In this document: positions 51,141 to 53,990 of the stretch, in pieces
Layout: every line of letters starts with the position of its first letter
How positions within the stretch are numbered: position 1 is the stretch's first letter
Assembly: GCA_031181345.1 (NCBI GenBank)
Contig: JAPSLC010000036.1
Location: forward strand, 1 to 53,990
DNA length: 53,990 nucleotides
From: Cupriavidus sp.
GTDB lineage: Bacteria > Pseudomonadota > Gammaproteobacteria > Burkholderiales > Burkholderiaceae
Direction of reading: 5' to 3'
Notes under the pieces: generated by a model
The model's database searches: none
What the model saw: only the letters and a program-made list of their open reading frames with translations
What the model was told of the DNA's origin: nothing
Made by a program: the position numbers and the translations under genes

Positions 51141-51653
51141 TCAGATCGGCCGGGTTTCGTCGACGTCGATGGAACGGCGCTGCGGCGCCAGCAGCAGGCC
51201 GGTGGCCAGCGGCCACAGCAGCGCCTCGATGCCGGGCGCGACCAGCAGCGGCCAGCCGGGCAGCGGGGCGCCCATCAGCAGCCGGATCACCACCGGCACC
51301 GCATGCGCGATGAACAGCAGCGGCAGCACGTGCAGCGCCTGCGTATAGACGCTGAACCACAGCACGCGCCGGTGGATCGTGATGGCGAAGTACGCCAGCA
51401 ACGTGTAGGCCATCGCGTGCTCGCCCAGCAGGCGGGCATCGTGCACGTCCATCAGCAGGCCCAGCACGAAGGCCACGCCCATGCCGACCTTGCGCGGCTG
51501 GTGGATGTTCCAGAACACCAGCACCAGCGCCACCATGTCCGGCACCCAGAGGATCTTGCCCCACGGCAGCAGGTTGAACAGGAACGCCAGCACGAAGGTC
51601 AGCGCGATGAAGGCCGGGTTGACCGGCCGCAGCAGGTATTGGGGATGGGTCAC
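51141..51653 (-). CDS. mreD: Rod-shape-determining protein MreD
   Basis: The 170-residue integral membrane protein has five or six helices (FIALTFVLAFLFNLLPWGK, MVALVLVFWNIHQPRKVGMG, FVLGLLMDVHDARLLGEHAM). It forms part of the elongasome with MreB, MreC, PBP2 and RodA. The start is a GTG overlapping the mreC stop (GTGA), with a GGAGCAGAAGCG ribosome site inside mreC, so it is translationally coupled. The family is weakly conserved, but the place in the operon is decisive. Confidence 0.95.
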   Translation of the reverse strand: MTHPQYLLRPVNPAFIALTFVLAFLFNLLPWGKILWVPDMVALVLVFWNIHQPRKVGMGVAFVLGLLMDVHDARLLGEHAMAYTLLAYFAITIHRRVLWFSVYTQALHVLPLLFIAHAVPVVIRLLMGAPLPGWPLLVAPGIEALLWPLATGLLLAPQRRSIDVDETRPI

Positions 51654-52690
51654 CGCTTCTGCTCCTGGCTCGACGCGGCCGAAGGCGCGGTGGCGACCGT
51701 GGCCGCGGCATCCGCCCTCGGCTTGGGCGCCTTGTCCGTTTTCTCTGCCTTGTTGGCCTTGTCGGCTTTCTCGGCCTTGCCCGCTTTCTCCGTCTTGCTT
51801 GCCTTGCTGCCCGCGCTCTTGCCGTCGTCGCCGGCCGGCAGGTCGCGCGAGGGCTTCTCGGCCTCGTAGCGCACCACCAGCAGCTGGCGGTGCGAACGCA
51901 CGCCGGCGACGGGCTCGCAGTAGACCCGCGAGAACGCGGTGTCGGCCTTGCGTTCGATCTGCACGATGCGCGCGACCGGCAGGCCCGGCGGATAGACGCC
52001 GTCCAGGCCAGAGGTCACCAGCAGGTCGCCCTGCTGCAGATCGGCCGACGCCGCCATGAAGCGCAGATCCAGCATGCCGGCCTTGCCGCCGCCGAAGGCG
52101 AGGCTGCGCAGGCCGTTGCGTACCACCTGGACCGGGATCGCCTGGTCCTTGTCGGTCAGCAGCGTCACTTCGGACTGGAACGGCGTTACCCGCGTGACCT
52201 GGCCGACCACGCCGCGATCGTCGATCACCGGATAGCCGGCCCGCACGTCGTGCTGGCTGCCGCGGTCGATCACGATGCGCTGGCTGTACGGATCGCGCGC
52301 GTCATACAGCACCTCGGCCGCCGTGACCGGCGTGGCCGATTGTTCCTTCAGGTCCAGCAGCTTGCGCAGTTGCCGGTTCTCGGCCTCGAGCTGGGCCTGG
52401 CGCAGCGCGTCGTCGGCCTGGGCCACCGCGCGCCGCCGCAGCTCGCGGTTCTCGCTGGCCAGCGCGGCGGACGACTGCAGATAGTCGGACGCGGTGCGGG
52501 CCATGTCGCGCGGCACCAGCACGGCGCGCTCGACCGGCATCAGCACGGTGGCGGCGACCTGCCGGACCGTGGTCAGCGCATCGAAGCGGGCGTCGACGAC
52601 CAGCAGCACCAGCGCCATCGTGACGAAGATCACCAGGCGCGCGAACGCGGACGTGCCCTGCTTGAATAGCGGTGGCGGCGTGTAATCCAT
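51650..52690 (-). CDS. mreC: Rod-shape-determining protein MreC
   Basis: The 346-residue protein has an N-terminal membrane helix (about 18-35), a coiled-coil stretch (about 65-115, rich in Glu/Arg/Gln) and the beta-barrel MreC core (DARDPYSQRIVIDRGSQHDV, VGQVTRVTPFQSEVTLLTD, LVTSGLDGVYPPGLPVARIV). The last 60 residues are a Lys/Ala/Glu-rich tail (KASKTEKAGKAEKADKANKA), unusual in length and probably cytoplasm-excluded and disordered. The ATG lies directly after the stop of a small frame (TAA|ATG) and lacks a ribosome site. The 3' end overlaps mreD. Confidence 0.95.
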   Translation of the reverse strand: MDYTPPPLFKQGTSAFARLVIFVTMALVLLVVDARFDALTTVRQVAATVLMPVERAVLVPRDMARTASDYLQSSAALASENRELRRRAVAQADDALRQAQLEAENRQLRKLLDLKEQSATPVTAAEVLYDARDPYSQRIVIDRGSQHDVRAGYPVIDDRGVVGQVTRVTPFQSEVTLLTDKDQAIPVQVVRNGLRSLAFGGGKAGMLDLRFMAASADLQQGDLLVTSGLDGVYPPGLPVARIVQIERKADTAFSRVYCEPVAGVRSHRQLLVVRYEAEKPSRDLPAGDDGKSAGSKASKTEKAGKAEKADKANKAEKTDKAPKPRADAAATVATAPSAASSQEQKR

Positions 52691-52876
52691 TTAGCCGTAC
52701 GCAGGCGGTGGCGGTCCGCGTCGCCGGCACGCCGCGAGCGGGCGTCCGGGGGCGGACCGGAATTGGCGGAGTCGCGCGGGCCGCCGGGAGGCGACGGCCG
52801 GCTTGGCCAGGGTGGCGCGGCGGACCTGCCCGTGGCCGGCGTCGGCCAGCGGTGCGGGCAGGGCGCGCTTCGCCAC
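52691..52876 (-). CDS. Small frame filling the mreB-mreC gap (61 residues)
   Basis: A GTG at 52876 with AAGGA upstream opens a 61-codon frame whose TAA (52693-52691) abuts the mreC ATG. The codons in the first half follow the GC-rich usage of the neighbours. The product, MAKRALPAPLADAGHGQVRR then Arg/Pro/Ala-rich residues, resembles no family I know. It may be a coupling frame rather than a functional protein, or chance. Confidence 0.35.
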   Translation of the reverse strand: MAKRALPAPLADAGHGQVRRATLAKPAVASRRPARLRQFRSAPGRPLAACRRRGPPPPAYG

Positions 52877-52901
52877 GGGAACGATCCTTTGCCGGACCGG
52901 C

Positions 52902-53945
52902 TTACTCGTAGGCGAAGATGCTGCCGAGCTTGTCCATGCGCTCCAGGGCCATGCCCGAGCCGCGCACCACGCAGGTCAACGGATCCTCGGCCACCAGCAC
53001 CGGCAGGCCGGTTTCCTCGGCCAGCAGGCGGTCCAGGTCGCGCAGCAGCGCGCCGCCGCCGGTCAGCGTGATGCCACGCTCGGCGATGTCGGCGCCCAGT
53101 TCCGGCGGGGTCTGCTCCAGGCCGATCTTGACCGTGGAGACGATCTGGTTCAGCGGATCGGTCAGCGCTTCGAGGATCTCGTTGGACGAGACCGTGAAGG
53201 CGCGCGGGATGCCCTCGGACAGGTTGCGGCCCTTGACCTCCATCTCGCGCACTTCCGAACCCGGGAAGGCGGAGCCGATTTCCTTCTTGATCGCTTCAGC
53301 GGTCTGCTCGCCGATCAGCATGCCGTAGTTGCGGCGGATGTAGTTGACGATGGCTTCGTCGAACTTGTCGCCGCCGACGCGCACCGAACCCTTGTAGACC
53401 ATGCCGCCCAGCGAGATGATGCCGACCTCGGTGGTGCCGCCGCCGATATCGACCACCATCGAGCCCGACGGCTCGGACACCGGCAGGCCGGCGCCGATCG
53501 CGGCGGCCATCGGTTCCTCGATCAGGTAGACCTGCGAGGCGCCGGCGCCCAGCGCCGACTCGCGGATCGCGCGGCGCTCGACCTGGGTCGAACCGCACGG
53601 CACGCAGATGATGATACGCGGCGACGGACGCAGCAGCTTGCTGTCGTGCACCATCTTGATGAACTGCTTGAGCATCTGCTCGGTGACGGTGAAGTCGGCG
53701 ATCACGCCGTCCTTCATCGGGCGGATCGCCTCGATATTGCCCGGCACCTTGCCGAGCATCTGCTTGGCTTCCTTGCCGACTGCCTGAATGGTCTTCTTGG
53801 CGTTCGGGCCGCCGCCCAGGTGGATCGCGACCACCGACGGTTCGTCCAGCACGATGCCCTTGTCACGCATATAAATCAGCGTGTTGGCGGTGCCGAGGTC
53901 GATCGCGAGATCGTTGGAGAAGTAGCTGCGGAGAAATCCGAACAT
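52902..53945 (-). CDS. mreB: Rod-shape-determining actin homologue MreB
   Basis: The 347-residue actin-like ATPase forms membrane-bound filaments that direct lateral wall growth. It shows the phosphate-1 loop LAIDLGTANTLIYMRDKGIV, IICVPCGSTQVERRAIRESA, phosphate-2 MVVDIGGGTTEVGIISLGGM, and GITLTGGGALLRDLDRLLAEE. The amphipathic start MFGFLRSYFS fits membrane attachment. It is the first gene of the mreBCD-mrdAB run and is complete, with its promoter likely just outside or in the last 45 bp of the window. Confidence 0.99.
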   Translation of the reverse strand: MFGFLRSYFSNDLAIDLGTANTLIYMRDKGIVLDEPSVVAIHLGGGPNAKKTIQAVGKEAKQMLGKVPGNIEAIRPMKDGVIADFTVTEQMLKQFIKMVHDSKLLRPSPRIIICVPCGSTQVERRAIRESALGAGASQVYLIEEPMAAAIGAGLPVSEPSGSMVVDIGGGTTEVGIISLGGMVYKGSVRVGGDKFDEAIVNYIRRNYGMLIGEQTAEAIKKEIGSAFPGSEVREMEVKGRNLSEGIPRAFTVSSNEILEALTDPLNQIVSTVKIGLEQTPPELGADIAERGITLTGGGALLRDLDRLLAEETGLPVLVAEDPLTCVVRGSGMALERMDKLGSIFAYE

Positions 53946-53990
53946 CAGGAGTCCTGTTTTCTGGTGGGTTCGCAGGTATGCGAAGCGGCC

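Noticed and set aside
48864..51869. 1001-residue rightward frame over the mrdA region
   Set aside because: Antisense shadow of mrdA and mreD, with no recognisable content.
1..53990. tRNA, rRNA, CRISPR, insertion sequence or prophage
   Set aside because: I found no tRNA cloverleaf, spacer-repeat array, transposase with terminal repeats or phage genes. The Rpn gene is labelled transposase-like in some databases but is a nuclease without terminal repeats.

Overview
The window is a high-GC, gene-dense piece of a betaproteobacterial chromosome around the replication origin. DnaA and YidC look most like those of Burkholderiaceae near Cupriavidus/Ralstonia. This is a judgement from remembered protein sequences, not from a search. 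I see no rRNA, tRNA, CRISPR array, insertion sequence or prophage.

Layout. (1) 1-9 kb, accessory: a minus-strand unit with a serine beta-lactamase-fold hydrolase, a truncated HxlR regulator, a GNAT acetyltransferase and the start of an AAC(3)-family acetyltransferase. Then come a homospermidine synthase, an Ig/kelch lipoprotein, an SDR oxidoreductase, and a GlxA/AraC regulator overlapping a DHFR-like reductase. (2) 9-21 kb, origin core: dnaA-dnaN-gyrB run leftward and rpmH-rnpA-yidD-yidC-(CHAD protein)-mnmE run rightward. Between them is a cluster of DnaA boxes (oriC). (3) 21-26 kb: an amidase/MFS pair with a divergent LysR regulator, an MgtC/SapB-like membrane protein and a small basic protein. 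(4) 26-39 kb: one long leftward run made of a single-chain biotin-dependent acyl-CoA carboxylase, an acyl-CoA ligase, a Bug solute receptor, an IclR regulator and a complete oligopeptide-type ABC importer. This looks like an acid uptake, activation and carboxylation cluster. Two related palindromes sit upstream of its first gene. (5) 39-47 kb: a lipoprotein, a methyl-accepting chemotaxis protein, an Rpn/YhgA-type nuclease with a convincing internal start, a LysR-Bug-aspartoacylase-like unit and a Sel1-repeat protein. (6) 47.5-54 kb: the cell-shape operon mreB-mreC-mreD-mrdA(PBP2)-rodA, read leftward, with a small open frame that exactly fills the mreB-mreC gap.

The most interesting points are the nested start in the Rpn nuclease gene, the carboxylase/ligase/ABC cluster with its paired palindromes, the small frame abutting mreC, the HxlR remnant whose stop still overlaps the GNAT start, and short in-frame tandem repeats that expand two enzymes or regulators. 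No homology search was possible. Family names come from motifs and recall. Promoters and operators are read by eye.
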